Source: a virus. From it: a stretch of 35,520 nt of DNA. Each line of letters begins with the position of its first letter. The stretch's first letter is position 1. The position numbers were made by a program, and so were the translations under genes. Below the pieces are notes generated by a model. That model saw only the letters and a program-made list of their open reading frames with translations. It had not been told where the DNA came from and ran no database searches. The DNA is taken from positions 1 to 35,520 of IMG/VR virus record IMGVR_UViG_3300035670_000735; one strand, given 5' to 3'. Shown here piece after piece: positions 17,095 to 26,643 of the stretch.

Positions 17095-17387
17095 TTTTTC
17101 CTACTCTTTTTGTTTTTTTGACGTTCAAGAGCTGCGAGTTTCGTAATAGAGATTGTAACGCCCTTTGGCTTTTCTTCTGCCATTGGCTCTTGCTCTGATT
17201 CGTTACCTTCGTACTCTTCGTCAACAAGCTCTTTAGGGAATTCCATCTCTTTTTCCTCGGGCTCTTCAACCTCAATCTCTTCTTTGCCAGAAGTTGATTC
17301 AGGCATTTTAAAAGAAGCGAGAAGTGCAGGCTTCACCACTGTCTGCATAAGATCTTTTAAAGCGAGTAATGATGCTTTTCTTTTCAT
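17091..17387 (-). CDS. Small acidic head-region protein
   Basis: The 98-residue protein has basic ends and a very acidic, disordered centre (EEIEVEEPEEKEMEF and following). No domain is recognised. It is embedded in the virion operon between a small head protein and the adaptor, overlapping the adaptor start by 4 nt. It could be a minor structural or assembly protein. Confidence 0.55.
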   Translation of the reverse strand: MKRKASLLALKDLMQTVVKPALLASFKMPESTSGKEEIEVEEPEEKEMEFPKELVDEEYEGNESEQEPMAEEKPKGVTISITKLAALERQKNKKSRKK

Positions 17388-17388
17388 A

Positions 17389-17766
17389 TTATGCTAGCTC
17401 CCATGCGCCGTCTGTTTTAAGTCTTAAAACACAATACTTTGGTGTTGCAGAGCAGTCTGTTGCGAATGTATAGAGTGTGGATCCTGCTTCTGATTTAACC
17501 AGTACGTTATTTACTGATGCGTCTGATGCGCACTTAATAACGATTACAGGTTGTTCGCTTTCCCGAAGATAATTAGCGTTACGAGACGAATCATAGTCAC
17601 GTACGAATACATCTGTCGCTGCGCCAAGAGCTCCTGAAACCGTCCATACGGCGAGGGAACCTTCCACAACGAAATCCGTATAAGTTGCGCCGTCACATGT
17701 AGCACGCGCCTTTGTTGGAGAATGAAGATTGTTAAACTGAGATGCGTAAAGATTCTGTGTAGCCAT
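17389..17766 (-). CDS. Small beta-rich virion protein, 125 aa
   Basis: The protein has alternating hydrophobic strands and no membrane segment or known motif. It is encoded between the head-fibre-like gene and the acidic 98-aa gene, with a 1-nt gap to the latter. A capsid decoration role is possible given its size and position close to the capsid gene, but this is an inference. Confidence 0.5.
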   Translation of the reverse strand: MATQNLYASQFNNLHSPTKARATCDGATYTDFVVEGSLAVWTVSGALGAATDVFVRDYDSSRNANYLRESEQPVIVIKCASDASVNNVLVKSEAGSTLYTFATDCSATPKYCVLRLKTDGAWELA

Positions 17767-17793
17767 GTTCTAAGTCCTTTATAAAAAGTTAAC

Positions 17794-19695
17794 CTAATAT
17801 GCCCAATTTGGTTTTCCATCTATCGCTATATCGCCAGTAAACATATATCTTGTTGTTGTTGCTGTTGCGTGACCGCACGTTAACATTAGTGTTGTAGATA
17901 ATCCAGAATAACCAGCACAAATACCAGGATCACACCACACACTTATTGCCTGAATGTTCGCCGAAACGTAGCTAACCCCCGCAATACTAACTCTACCATA
18001 ATCTCTTGATGCCGAAGATAGCTCTACAGTTACATTAAATTTTAATCTCCAAGACTTGTCTTGAACTTGGTATGGAATAAGATAAGCGAGATAAACTTGA
18101 GACATAGATCCAGTAGAAGTGCTTATTGTCGCTTTATTTCCACCATTATATGCGATGTCGTTTGCTCCACCTGATTTATCCGCTAAATATACTTTGTATC
18201 CAAGCTGGGTTGCGTCTTCGTTTGACATCTGCGGAGGAAATTGTTTGTTCTTATGAACTAATCCACCATATACAACAGTACTTGTTCCAGAACCATCTCC
18301 AGTAAACGTCTTTACAGAACCCGTTCTTGAATCAGATAGTTTAAATGTGTTTGTTTTAGGATCTGTCACATAATAAGTTGTACTAACACTAAGACCAGTG
18401 GGTAATGCTCCGCCAGAATTCGTAAAATATACACGGTCTCCTAAAGAAAAAGGTTGGGCCGTTAGTTTGACTACATAATCACCGTCCGCATCTCCAGTCT
18501 GGTCAAACGTAACTGTTTGAGCAGAATACGATGCTTTTGCGTCTCCAAGAAGATTCGTGTTTACAGGCTGTTGAGAATTAGACGAATTTCCTATGTTCAC
18601 ATGATATTCGTTTAAGTCAGTTGTAGCCCCTGTTACCCAACTAAGATTTTTAGACCCGTCTGTTTTTAATAGCTGCCCAGTTGTCCCGTCTCCGTCCGGA
18701 AGTTTGAACGTACAGTCTGCAGTTACAGCGTCAGGAGCAGATAGAGCTATGAAGTTAGTTCCGTTTCCAGATTGCTCTGCGAACTTCGCAGCAGCTTGGT
18801 TTTTGAAAATAAGATCTGTTACGATGCTTTTTCCGCTAATATCTTGCGTATCGGTTGTCCCAACAAAACTTCCGGCTATACCGTGTGCTTCGGATGTCTT
18901 ACCAATGTGTGTATCAATATCTGCGTGGGTTGTTGTACCCTTATTGGCTAAATTAACATGGTCGATTTGAGCTCCGTCTCCACCGTTGTGGTCGTGTGTA
19001 TCGCCGTTTGTTACTCCCTTTGCTATTGGAGCATATGTTGATCCTGCGTTACTAATAAACGTATCTATCTGAGCGTGTGTGTTTGTTCCCTTACTCGCTA
19101 GATTTACGTGGTCTGTAATTAAAGCTCCAACCTGAATTAAATCAGATAACGCTACAGAAGGAATTGAACTTAGGTTTTGAAGTACGTCCGTAGAATATGT
19201 TCCAGAAACTTTAACAGATGCTTCTATTCTTACCTTGTTTGCCACAGATAATGCATACGTAGGAGTTCCCGCTCCATGCGCTATTTTAATATTTTTTAAA
19301 CTAACACCATCTACGGTTATGCTTATTACAGGTCCAGTTGCGTGTGCTGCAGATGTTGTGAATACAGAACCTTCACCAGATCCTATTATAGATACAGGTT
19401 GGTCGATAACCTCAGTAGCGTCAACCGTATACGTTCCAGGCAATACATAAATAAGACCTGTACTAACGTCAGCTAACGCAGCAGAAATAGAGATGTGTGT
19501 CGCTTCGCCGTTTGCTACTTGAAGCGCAGATCCTATAATCGCATCAACTGACAATATTTCGTTAAGAAGTACGGTTTGATTTAATGCCGTTGTTACGTCG
19601 CTTGCCCAGTTTGTTGCAGCGACCCCCCAAGAATCATCACCTTCCTGTGGATAAGCACGAATCGCACCGCCTTTAATTTGTAAGTTTATAGTCAT
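17794..19695 (-). CDS. Head-fibre-like or decoration protein with repeats
   Basis: The 633-residue protein starts with a short anchor region, then a beta-helix start (LIYVLPGTYTVDATEV), then a fibre shaft with a repeated DHVNLANKGTTTHADIDTHI-type unit, seen twice (about residues 194-215 and 245-265). A C-terminal beta domain follows. Such repeats are frequent in phage fibres. Its gene lies right after the capsid gene rather than with the tail, which points to a head-attached fibre, though a tail location cannot be excluded. AAGG stands upstream of the ATG. Confidence 0.6.
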   Translation of the reverse strand: MTINLQIKGGAIRAYPQEGDDSWGVAATNWASDVTTALNQTVLLNEILSVDAIIGSALQVANGEATHISISAALADVSTGLIYVLPGTYTVDATEVIDQPVSIIGSGEGSVFTTSAAHATGPVISITVDGVSLKNIKIAHGAGTPTYALSVANKVRIEASVKVSGTYSTDVLQNLSSIPSVALSDLIQVGALITDHVNLASKGTNTHAQIDTFISNAGSTYAPIAKGVTNGDTHDHNGGDGAQIDHVNLANKGTTTHADIDTHIGKTSEAHGIAGSFVGTTDTQDISGKSIVTDLIFKNQAAAKFAEQSGNGTNFIALSAPDAVTADCTFKLPDGDGTTGQLLKTDGSKNLSWVTGATTDLNEYHVNIGNSSNSQQPVNTNLLGDAKASYSAQTVTFDQTGDADGDYVVKLTAQPFSLGDRVYFTNSGGALPTGLSVSTTYYVTDPKTNTFKLSDSRTGSVKTFTGDGSGTSTVVYGGLVHKNKQFPPQMSNEDATQLGYKVYLADKSGGANDIAYNGGNKATISTSTGSMSQVYLAYLIPYQVQDKSWRLKFNVTVELSSASRDYGRVSIAGVSYVSANIQAISVWCDPGICAGYSGLSTTLMLTCGHATATTTRYMFTGDIAIDGKPNWAY

Positions 19696-19709
19696 CTTTT
19701 CGCCTTATA

Positions 19710-19738
19710 AAAGTGGGTGGGAGAATTCACCCCCACCC
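19710..19738 (-). terminator. Terminator-like hairpin after the capsid gene
   Basis: The arms GGGTGGG (19715-19721) and CCCACCC (19732-19738) pair with a 10-nt loop. On the leftward transcript the stem is followed by ACUUUU, a short U-run. It lies directly after the capsid stop (19760) and before the 633-aa gene. Partial termination here would give capsid an excess over downstream genes. Confidence 0.6.
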
Positions 19739-19759
19739 TAATACGAGGAGTAGTTAACA

Positions 19760-21013
19760 TTAGGCTGCGTTAACAATGTCCGTAATTACGAGCGTCTGGT
19801 TAATCTTTGTAGAGAAAACAGCCAAGTTTGCATACAACCGAGTTTCAACACCGGCGTTTGCATCCATCGGTTTAAGATAAACTTTAGCGCCGTCGCTAAC
19901 CATTCCAGGAAGTTCGAACGTAGGAACTGTTTGAGCTCCAACTAATTCGAAAGCCTTCGAAGCGGTTGGGTGAACGAAAGCAATACCTTCTTTCATCATG
20001 CGGTGAGCAAACACGTTAACTTTTCCTGCTGGGCAGTAGAAGCTAAGTTTTTCAGAACCGTTTGCTGCTTCGCTTGATTTGTAAGAGCTGTCTTGCTGAC
20101 GTAAAGCCGCCATGTCGTTCCCGAGGTCTGCCCAAGTTGTCGTAGAAACAACAACATCAAGCTCTGGGATAATGCCCATACCGCGGTTTGCGCCCTTAGC
20201 AATAGCTTTCATGATCTTGTTGAAAGACAAAGGAGCAGATCCTGCCGAATACGTACCAGCGCCACGCCATAGGCCGTAAGAAGCTTTATCGATTCCCCAA
20301 AGAGTTCCAGTTGTGGAGCTCATTGCTGAATAAAGACCAGTCATGCAGTTTGCGCCGCTAAGGCCGTCTGCAGCAAAGAAGATAACGTTAGTTCCAGCAA
20401 CGCCTGGGTCTGCATCAATCGTGAACTTTTTGGATTCGATGTCGTATCCAGTAACAACTGCGGTACCTACGTTAACGCCACCGGCTGTCTGAAACTTAAC
20501 AACGCGGTTTTCGCTACCAAGCCAAAGACGTGATGCGAATGATGCGTCTGTAACAGTTACTTCAAGACCGTTAATAGCAGAAACAACGCCAATACCAGTT
20601 TTTCCGTACATAATGTCGGCTTCAATGTAGAAATACATGCTTGTTAACATGTTTTCAATCACACCCTTTGAAGCTTGAATGAAAGCGTTTTTAGATTCAG
20701 AACGGAAGATTGTTTCATAATCTAAAGCGTCGCGTAGTAAGAACTGAGAGCCTTCAGCTTCGCTCTGACGAGAAGCCATAGAGATAACTGAATTTAAAGA
20801 GAATGCCCCTGCGTTTGCAGCAGCTTTCGTGATCCCTTGTGAAGAAGTAACGTTAACGGCAGCTTTATAGCTTCCGCCAGTTTTCCCACTTGCAGGGACT
20901 GGAGTACATTCTTTGCAATAGTAAACGTCTGAAGGAATAAGATCGACAATCTTATCCGCATAGGCGGTTTTAAACCAGCCTTGTACTTGAGTCATGTTCG
21001 TATGGTCAGCCAT
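19760..21013 (-). CDS. Major capsid protein
   Basis: The 417-residue protein follows the scaffold gene, which is the usual place of the phage major capsid gene. Its N terminus (DHTNMTQVQGWFKTAY) and the region with SEAEGSQFLLRDALDYETIFRSESK are compatible with an HK97-type fold: N-arm, long helix, P-domain, and a central beta insertion (about 145-215). Copies of it would build the icosahedral shell. The assignment is based on context, size and composition, not on a recognised signature. GC-rich codon choice differs from the AT-rich fibre region. Confidence 0.8.
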   Translation of the reverse strand: MADHTNMTQVQGWFKTAYADKIVDLIPSDVYYCKECTPVPASGKTGGSYKAAVNVTSSQGITKAAANAGAFSLNSVISMASRQSEAEGSQFLLRDALDYETIFRSESKNAFIQASKGVIENMLTSMYFYIEADIMYGKTGIGVVSAINGLEVTVTDASFASRLWLGSENRVVKFQTAGGVNVGTAVVTGYDIESKKFTIDADPGVAGTNVIFFAADGLSGANCMTGLYSAMSSTTGTLWGIDKASYGLWRGAGTYSAGSAPLSFNKIMKAIAKGANRGMGIIPELDVVVSTTTWADLGNDMAALRQQDSSYKSSEAANGSEKLSFYCPAGKVNVFAHRMMKEGIAFVHPTASKAFELVGAQTVPTFELPGMVSDGAKVYLKPMDANAGVETRLYANLAVFSTKINQTLVITDIVNAA

Positions 21014-21045
21014 GATAATAACCTTTCTAAGTTAAAAAATTAAAC

Positions 21046-22086
21046 CTACCTTAGGTTTGAAAAATAATCGTGAATATCCATTTTCTTTCTACTCTTTTGT
21101 GGGTTTGTGTGCCCCAAAGACTCTAACGTAACTTCTCCGCCGATTGGTGAATTAGAAGATGCGGTTGGTATGCCTTTAATCCCCTTTGTATGCCTCTCGA
21201 CGATTAGCTTTTGGATCCTAGAAACAAACTTTGGAGGAAGACTCTCGAGTAAGAGATGATCTGGTATTTCATCAAATACTGCTGGAATACTTTCCTGCCA
21301 CTCTTGCTTCGCCAGATATATTGCATCGTTTACCGATAGTTCGTGGTTTGCCTCTAGTGCCGTCATTAGTTTTTGTACGGCTGAAGCGAGAACCACACTT
21401 TTACCGTTAGACGATAGTTTATTGAATCCGTGCTTTTGCATTGCTTCAACAAGCTGCTTATCGTATTTTTCGCGCTCAACTTCAACAGCGCGTGATATTT
21501 TTGTTTGCTCTTGCTCTTTTTCATATGCTTCAAGCCGCCTTCTGTATTCCTCTGCTTCTGCTTCTTTTTTGCGGAGTGCACGTTCTGCAGGAGTCATCTC
21601 GGCGTCTCGAACATGCTCCTCAAGCAGTTGCTGAGATAACTCAAGTGGGTTTAAGCCTAATCCTTGAGCCAGTTCCCAGATCTGTTTTGGGTTTTGTTTT
21701 AAAGACTGAAAGTAGTTTTCAGTTTCCTTAATCATTTGCTTAGCTTCACTTAGCTTCTGATATCCTGCCTGATTAAGATTAAAACCTTTAAAAACATCTT
21801 CCGGAGATGCGATGAACTTCTGTCCGTTTATTGGGACGATAAACTTAAGCTCTCCACTCTTATCCTGGAAGTATGTTACTTCTTTAGGGAGCTTAAGCTT
21901 TGTCATAAAGCTTTCGATCTCTTTTTTTTCTGATTCAGAGTAATCAGACTTAGAGCTAGGATCTTCTTTTGAATGCGTGACTTGATCTGACGTAATTTGT
22001 TCTGGTTGATTCGTCTCAACGGCAGAATCTAAAACGTCGCCATCACTTTGTACGGCATCGCTGCTTTGTACGGTTTGGTCGTCCAT
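21046..22086 (-). CDS. Scaffolding protein
   Basis: The 346-residue protein has an acidic disordered N terminus (about 1-60), a long charged coiled coil (about 160-225, rich in EAEEYRRRLEAYEKEQEQ) and a basic C-terminal tail (NPQKSRKKMDIHDYF). These are standard features of tailed-phage scaffolds. It lies between portal and capsid genes, as scaffolds do. It would guide capsid assembly and leave the shell before packaging is finished. Confidence 0.8.
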   Translation of the reverse strand: MDDQTVQSSDAVQSDGDVLDSAVETNQPEQITSDQVTHSKEDPSSKSDYSESEKKEIESFMTKLKLPKEVTYFQDKSGELKFIVPINGQKFIASPEDVFKGFNLNQAGYQKLSEAKQMIKETENYFQSLKQNPKQIWELAQGLGLNPLELSQQLLEEHVRDAEMTPAERALRKKEAEAEEYRRRLEAYEKEQEQTKISRAVEVEREKYDKQLVEAMQKHGFNKLSSNGKSVVLASAVQKLMTALEANHELSVNDAIYLAKQEWQESIPAVFDEIPDHLLLESLPPKFVSRIQKLIVERHTKGIKGIPTASSNSPIGGEVTLESLGHTNPQKSRKKMDIHDYFSNLR

Positions 22087-22104
22087 TTTTAAATCCTTAA
22101 AAAA

Positions 22105-24066
22105 CTATGTTAATGGTTTAGCTGAAGGCATCGGCTGAGAGCTAGGAGCTTGCTCAATCCCGCTTAGAGCTTGCTCCTGGCCCGTAACGTCGCCATCCAA
22201 CTCGTCGTTGGAAACCTGGTTAGGAGACGGGGCTTGTCCACCATAAATCATGGCAGCCAACTCATCTCCGTTTCTAACTAACTGCATATGCGCCGTAATC
22301 AAATTAGTTATGTTCTGTACAATTATTGCGTTGTCTGTATTATTGATTAAATCAATATCATAAAGCAGGGACTGAATCTCTTTGATGAACAGCTGGTGGT
22401 CGATTCCAGGAATCGCTGCTACTTGCTCTCCGGCGAGTAGCTTTTCTTTTACGTTTGCAATGTAATCAAGCATTCTTTCGTCTGCTTCTGTTGCTACGTT
22501 TAAATTCCCGGTGTTCATAACATCAAAGAATTGCTTCGGAGATATGATTCCTGTTTTTAAAAGCTCCATTGCTATTTCAATCTTACCGCTTGGAGTCTTT
22601 GCGATTGGATTTGTTCGGTCAATTATAACCCGACTAACACCGTCTAAATCTTTAGACGTGAATGTGGCGACAGCGGAACGCTGCGACTTACCACAGATCT
22701 CGTAAAGCCGTTGCTCGCTAGCTACTTCTTTTAGGGTTTGAAGTAAGAACGTTGTTATATCTTCAAACATTTCAAAATATGTTTGCTGAAGTGTCTGTGA
22801 GTATTCTTGAGCCTGGTTTATAACAGTGGCAATTGCTATTCCGCTTTTTAGGTTTGGGCTTTGAGCAATATTACCACGAACTACCGCTGACTGCCCGCTA
22901 AGAGTTTCCATCGTATTAATACATAAGCCCATCATGTTTGATAGGCCTGGATTCTCTCTATAGAAGTCGATAACCTCAGGCTTCACGTCTGAAGTAATTA
23001 CATTTAATGATCCGGATAACTCTTCTAAAGACAGATTAGCTCCAGATGGTTTCCAAATATTCATAACAGAACCAGCATTCATATTCGTAACCATGCTAGA
23101 GACTGCTATTGTTAAAGCCATCTGAGCAGATCTAAGTATGTTCGCTTCCGTAAACCCAAACGACGTTTCCATGTAGTGAGCAGGGCTTAGTCCAAAGATT
23201 GGAAGCCGATCTCTATATGGATTATCATTTTCATAAAGAGGTACTGGATTTTCGTTTGTCCCGCACCAAAGAATATACTTTCCTTTTGGAAGAACGTTAT
23301 TAGCGCGATGATATGTCGAGTAAAGCCATACGTCGTCACTATCGGAGTTATATAAACGGTCTCTCAGAAGGTCGCTGTACGGATCGTCCTTATAGTTTAT
23401 TTTAAGAGCTAATATTTTTTCTTTTTGTTTAGGAAATATAGATGCTAGATCGTATTTATTTCTTTTGCGACGAAACGTAACCCAGTCCCAATTTTGAAGA
23501 CATTTTTTCGTAGGATCGTAGAAAACATTTATTGGAGAAAGCGACTCAAATTCAAAATCACCTTCCCTAATATATCTTCCATTTTGATCAATTGTAACAA
23601 TCTTTCCAATTGATGGATTAAACTCAACCGCAATAAACCCGTCTCCATACACAACAGCCTTCTCTGCCGTTTCGTGCATGGTTTTATTAAGCCGCTTTGT
23701 TTTGTAGTAGTAGTTGACTAGATCTCTTCCGATTTTTGCGGAACGGCGTGAGCGGATATCAGTATTCGTTGCCGATACGTCAAAGACTGGATCGTTTGAT
23801 GTCAGAGAGTTGACGATATGCCGCAAGATGTTTCTGAAGTGATTAAAGCTCATCGCTTTAAGCTCTCCAATATCCCCCGTATCAATAATATCGTTTGAAA
23901 TTGAGTCAGATCCGCCGAGCATTCTATTTTCGTAGAACGCGCGGTTCTTGTTCCACACATGGATTAGGCCGAGATCGAGGATATACTTTTGGAAAGAATC
24001 GATGCGTTTAGCAAGCTCGCTAGTTAGTTCATCCCCTGATTTAGCAAACCAATACGTATTTTCCAT
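22105..24066 (-). CDS. Portal protein
   Basis: The 653-residue protein is the size of podovirus portals. It has the helical N-terminal wing, a central EKAVVYGDGFIAVEF segment (typical of portals) and a Gln-rich helical crown (about 410-440), followed by a disordered C terminus. Position between large terminase and scaffold supports the call. It would form the dodecameric vertex ring through which DNA is packaged and ejected. The 79-bp gap to its left neighbour in transcription holds no other gene. Confidence 0.85.
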   Translation of the reverse strand: MENTYWFAKSGDELTSELAKRIDSFQKYILDLGLIHVWNKNRAFYENRMLGGSDSISNDIIDTGDIGELKAMSFNHFRNILRHIVNSLTSNDPVFDVSATNTDIRSRRSAKIGRDLVNYYYKTKRLNKTMHETAEKAVVYGDGFIAVEFNPSIGKIVTIDQNGRYIREGDFEFESLSPINVFYDPTKKCLQNWDWVTFRRKRNKYDLASIFPKQKEKILALKINYKDDPYSDLLRDRLYNSDSDDVWLYSTYHRANNVLPKGKYILWCGTNENPVPLYENDNPYRDRLPIFGLSPAHYMETSFGFTEANILRSAQMALTIAVSSMVTNMNAGSVMNIWKPSGANLSLEELSGSLNVITSDVKPEVIDFYRENPGLSNMMGLCINTMETLSGQSAVVRGNIAQSPNLKSGIAIATVINQAQEYSQTLQQTYFEMFEDITTFLLQTLKEVASEQRLYEICGKSQRSAVATFTSKDLDGVSRVIIDRTNPIAKTPSGKIEIAMELLKTGIISPKQFFDVMNTGNLNVATEADERMLDYIANVKEKLLAGEQVAAIPGIDHQLFIKEIQSLLYDIDLINNTDNAIIVQNITNLITAHMQLVRNGDELAAMIYGGQAPSPNQVSNDELDGDVTGQEQALSGIEQAPSSQPMPSAKPLT

Positions 24067-24145
24067 TGAACTTTTTTCAAAGAAAGGTTTATACGCGCGG
24101 GATGTTCTAACTAGTAACTATTTTACATTGTATCACAAAAGTTAT

Positions 24146-25543
24146 CTAGGAGCCCACAAGTCTTTTTAAATTCACTTGACTTTTTTTAAAAAGTTCTGGG
24201 CTTATGAAGTGATCTGACCGAGTGACACCACTTTGAATCACTGGATAAGGATTTTCGTGAAAGTCGGTATTGTCGACCATGTAAGCAAGAGCCATAAGTG
24301 CGTCCAAATGCCCCATCGTTTCAGTCCGTTCAAAATCAGTCCTTCGCTCGTTCCAGATACCGTATTTAAGCTGAATCCTTGTGTTTGGAAGTTCGTCCGG
24401 ATCCATTGCTATGCGGTTATTAGATATGGCGACACGAAGGCCGTTGAGAACAGACTCACGAAATCCAGTATTATTCATCTTGCTGCGTTTAACTATTGGT
24501 GAGACTGGGTATCCCTGGTCTTTGCTTAAGTCGTAAAGTTGCTGTGGGTCAGAGCTATCTCCGAGTCTTCTTATGTTTGTCTTTATTCCTAAAGACCGTT
24601 CTACTTCTTTGCAACTTTCTGCGAGTTCTCGTGTGGACATATAGTTTGCGAGGAATTCTTTAACGAGAATCAGTTTGGCCTGTTTAAAATCGACATAACC
24701 CCATATTGCTGCAAAGTAGTCTTTAAGCCCAAGATCACAGCACATGAACCAATTAAAGTATTCAGGACGTTGATGTATTGATACATACAACGACTCGTCC
24801 TGAGCTTCTGGGATAACCAGGCGGGAGCGGTTGGCTATTAGATCAAGTTTATATTCACGTTTATACGCGTCGGAATCAATTCCTCCAGATCTTCCTATAA
24901 TTTTTTGATGAAGATCTTCGGACACATCTCCAGATCTGATTGAATCGTCGATATCCCATCTAAACATATTCCCGCTAAGTTCTGCGGATGCTAGTTCTTG
25001 CAAATAATAGTGCGTTAGATCTTCTGGTGGCGTTGATGTAACAACCAGCTGGCCGTCGGTTGTGTCGAGCTGTGGCGAAAGTACCGATTTAAGAATATAT
25101 TCCGGTTTATATTTCCAAAATCCGAACTCATCGCATATGATTATATGTGATTCAGTTCCCCGAGCCTTATCTGCTTCTCCACTATCTTTGCAGCCGAATA
25201 TGTGCATGCGAGAGCCGTTTGGCCAGTGGTATTCACCCATGCGTAGTTGCGGTTTTTCACTTGGGGCATGTGAGTAAATGTGGTCAATTAATATTTGTAA
25301 AATATCATAAGCCTGTGCCTGCGTTGGTGCGCCGTAACGAATGATTATTGGGCGTTTTACTGCCTCTTCAAACGCGTATACAAGTACAGTTGTTCCTTTT
25401 CCAAACCTGCGGTGACAATTAGCAATAAGGCGTTTTTTTATACGTAGTAATTTATAAAGTTTATATTGAGACGCTCTAAGATACCAAGGAGCGATGACTG
25501 CGCACTTATAGAACGCTGCATAATCATTTTGAGTAAGATGCAC
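24146..25543 (-). CDS. Terminase large subunit
   Basis: The 465-residue protein has the packaging ATPase motifs: Walker A at 43-52 (CHRRFGKGTT), Walker B at 134-139 (IIICDE) and the coupling motif TSTPP (169-173). A C-terminal RNase-H-like nuclease has Asp270 (CCDLG), Asp329 (GDSSDP) and Asp414 (HLDAL). It starts with GTG one base after the small-terminase stop. It cuts concatemeric DNA and drives it into the prohead through the portal. All three nuclease acids are present, so it looks functional. Confidence 0.92.
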   Translation of the reverse strand: MHLTQNDYAAFYKCAVIAPWYLRASQYKLYKLLRIKKRLIANCHRRFGKGTTVLVYAFEEAVKRPIIIRYGAPTQAQAYDILQILIDHIYSHAPSEKPQLRMGEYHWPNGSRMHIFGCKDSGEADKARGTESHIIICDEFGFWKYKPEYILKSVLSPQLDTTDGQLVVTSTPPEDLTHYYLQELASAELSGNMFRWDIDDSIRSGDVSEDLHQKIIGRSGGIDSDAYKREYKLDLIANRSRLVIPEAQDESLYVSIHQRPEYFNWFMCCDLGLKDYFAAIWGYVDFKQAKLILVKEFLANYMSTRELAESCKEVERSLGIKTNIRRLGDSSDPQQLYDLSKDQGYPVSPIVKRSKMNNTGFRESVLNGLRVAISNNRIAMDPDELPNTRIQLKYGIWNERRTDFERTETMGHLDALMALAYMVDNTDFHENPYPVIQSGVTRSDHFISPELFKKSQVNLKRLVGS

Positions 25544-25544
25544 T

Positions 25545-25955
25545 TTATGTTAGCCGTTTTTGTTGCTTAAGCTCAAATGCCATTAAAACCTTCTCGCTAA
25601 GCTGCTCTGGGGTCATGGTTATATTTTGGTTGATAGACTGCTCTAACCGCGCTACTTCAAGCCATTCCTCACGGAACCTACACTTCATATTATAAATCCA
25701 AAGAGCATGATTAAACATCTTGTTGTGGACATTATCTCTTCCAATTTTTTCCCAGAAAAGAAGCCCCATAGGAAGACCTCGTTGCCGAGCCTCGTCAAAT
25801 TCAGGATACCTCATAAACCAGCTGTATAGCGTGTCTCTTGGAACCCCTACGAGCCCAGCAAATGCTGAAACAGACAGTCCTTCTGCAAGATGTTTAACAA
25901 GCATCTCAGGATATTCTGGTTTATACTCGTAATAAAAGTATGTTTTTCCGCCCAA
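25545..25955 (-). CDS. Terminase small subunit
   Basis: The 136-residue protein has an N-terminal helix-turn-helix (about 18-46: LAEGLSVSAFAGLVGVPRDTLYSWF), the DNA-recognition domain of many small terminases, then a helical oligomerisation region. The start is TTG; the next ATG would remove the KPEYPE segment that is usual in this family, so I keep TTG, preceded by GGTGG. It is the first gene of the virion operon. It recognises the packaging site and supports the large subunit. Confidence 0.85.
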   Translation of the reverse strand: MGGKTYFYYEYKPEYPEMLVKHLAEGLSVSAFAGLVGVPRDTLYSWFMRYPEFDEARQRGLPMGLLFWEKIGRDNVHNKMFNHALWIYNMKCRFREEWLEVARLEQSINQNITMTPEQLSEKVLMAFELKQQKRLT

Positions 25956-25960
25956 AAACC

Positions 25961-25988
25961 ACCATATTTTGAATTACTGTGATGTCAA
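25961..25988 (-). promoter_or_regulatory. Candidate sigma-70 promoter for the virion operon
   Basis: On the leftward strand a consensus -35 TTGACA (complement of 25983-25988) is followed after 16 bp by TATGGT (complement of 25961-25966). Transcription would begin close to the TTG start of the small terminase, leaving almost no leader, which weakens the case. The surrounding 107-bp gap (25956-26062) holds no gene and is AT-rich. Confidence 0.4.
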
Positions 25989-26062
25989 TAATCCTTATTT
26001 TAACACATTTTATACAAAAGCCTGAACTACAACAACATCTTATTTTATAATTTATAACAACG

Positions 26063-26617
26063 CTAAGGATAATTCGTTTCGTAAGCGCAGAGCACGGCCA
26101 TGACTTCGTACTTCGAATCTTCTTTAGTCATTTCAGTCGAGAAGTCTGAGTAATATTCGTTTACTAGGCTGTATAAATACTGTGACTTATTGGCTCGATA
26201 AGACCAATACTTTTTAGGTGCGTCGATACGTTTAAGGTAATGCCTAATTCCCGCTGTCCAAGCTGTGCCGAAGTGGGCGTCGATCCAGTGTTCTCCGCAG
26301 CTATTTTCGTCGCTATCTTCATTATCCCATCGCCACGATAGGTTGTCCTGATTAATCTTATCTTTAATCTTGTAATAAGTGCCTGTTTCTAGATCTTTCC
26401 ATGCTTCATCTTTTTGAACTAATTCGTCTAATTGTTGTTTCGTCAGCCCCTTTACTGGCACCGGTTGTGTTTCTTGTTTTTGTTCTTCCATAACTATGGT
26501 TTCTGGTTTTTTTTCTTGTTGTTTTTCAGCCTCTTTTGACGAGGAATCTTTATCGTCTTTGCCGCATCCGAAAGAAAAGACGAGAGATATAATAATTACT
26601 GACATGTGATTTTTCAT
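26063..26617 (-). CDS. Predicted lipoprotein, 184 aa
   Basis: I chose the ATG at 26615-26617 because GGAG lies 5 nt upstream; a longer frame from 26638 has no such site. The signal peptide ends in SFGC with Cys18 as the lipidation site. A disordered Asp/Lys/Glu-rich linker (about 20-70) precedes a globular domain rich in Trp, Tyr and Glu with two Cys (ENSCGEHW and VLCAYETN) that may form a disulfide. No family is recognised. It sits between the terminase genes and the origin region. A role in superinfection exclusion or as an outer spanin-like factor is possible but unsupported. Confidence 0.65.
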   Translation of the reverse strand: MKNHMSVIIISLVFSFGCGKDDKDSSSKEAEKQQEKKPETIVMEEQKQETQPVPVKGLTKQQLDELVQKDEAWKDLETGTYYKIKDKINQDNLSWRWDNEDSDENSCGEHWIDAHFGTAWTAGIRHYLKRIDAPKKYWSYRANKSQYLYSLVNEYYSDFSTEMTKEDSKYEVMAVLCAYETNYP

Positions 26618-26643
26618 AAATACTCCATTTAAGTTCATGTTTA

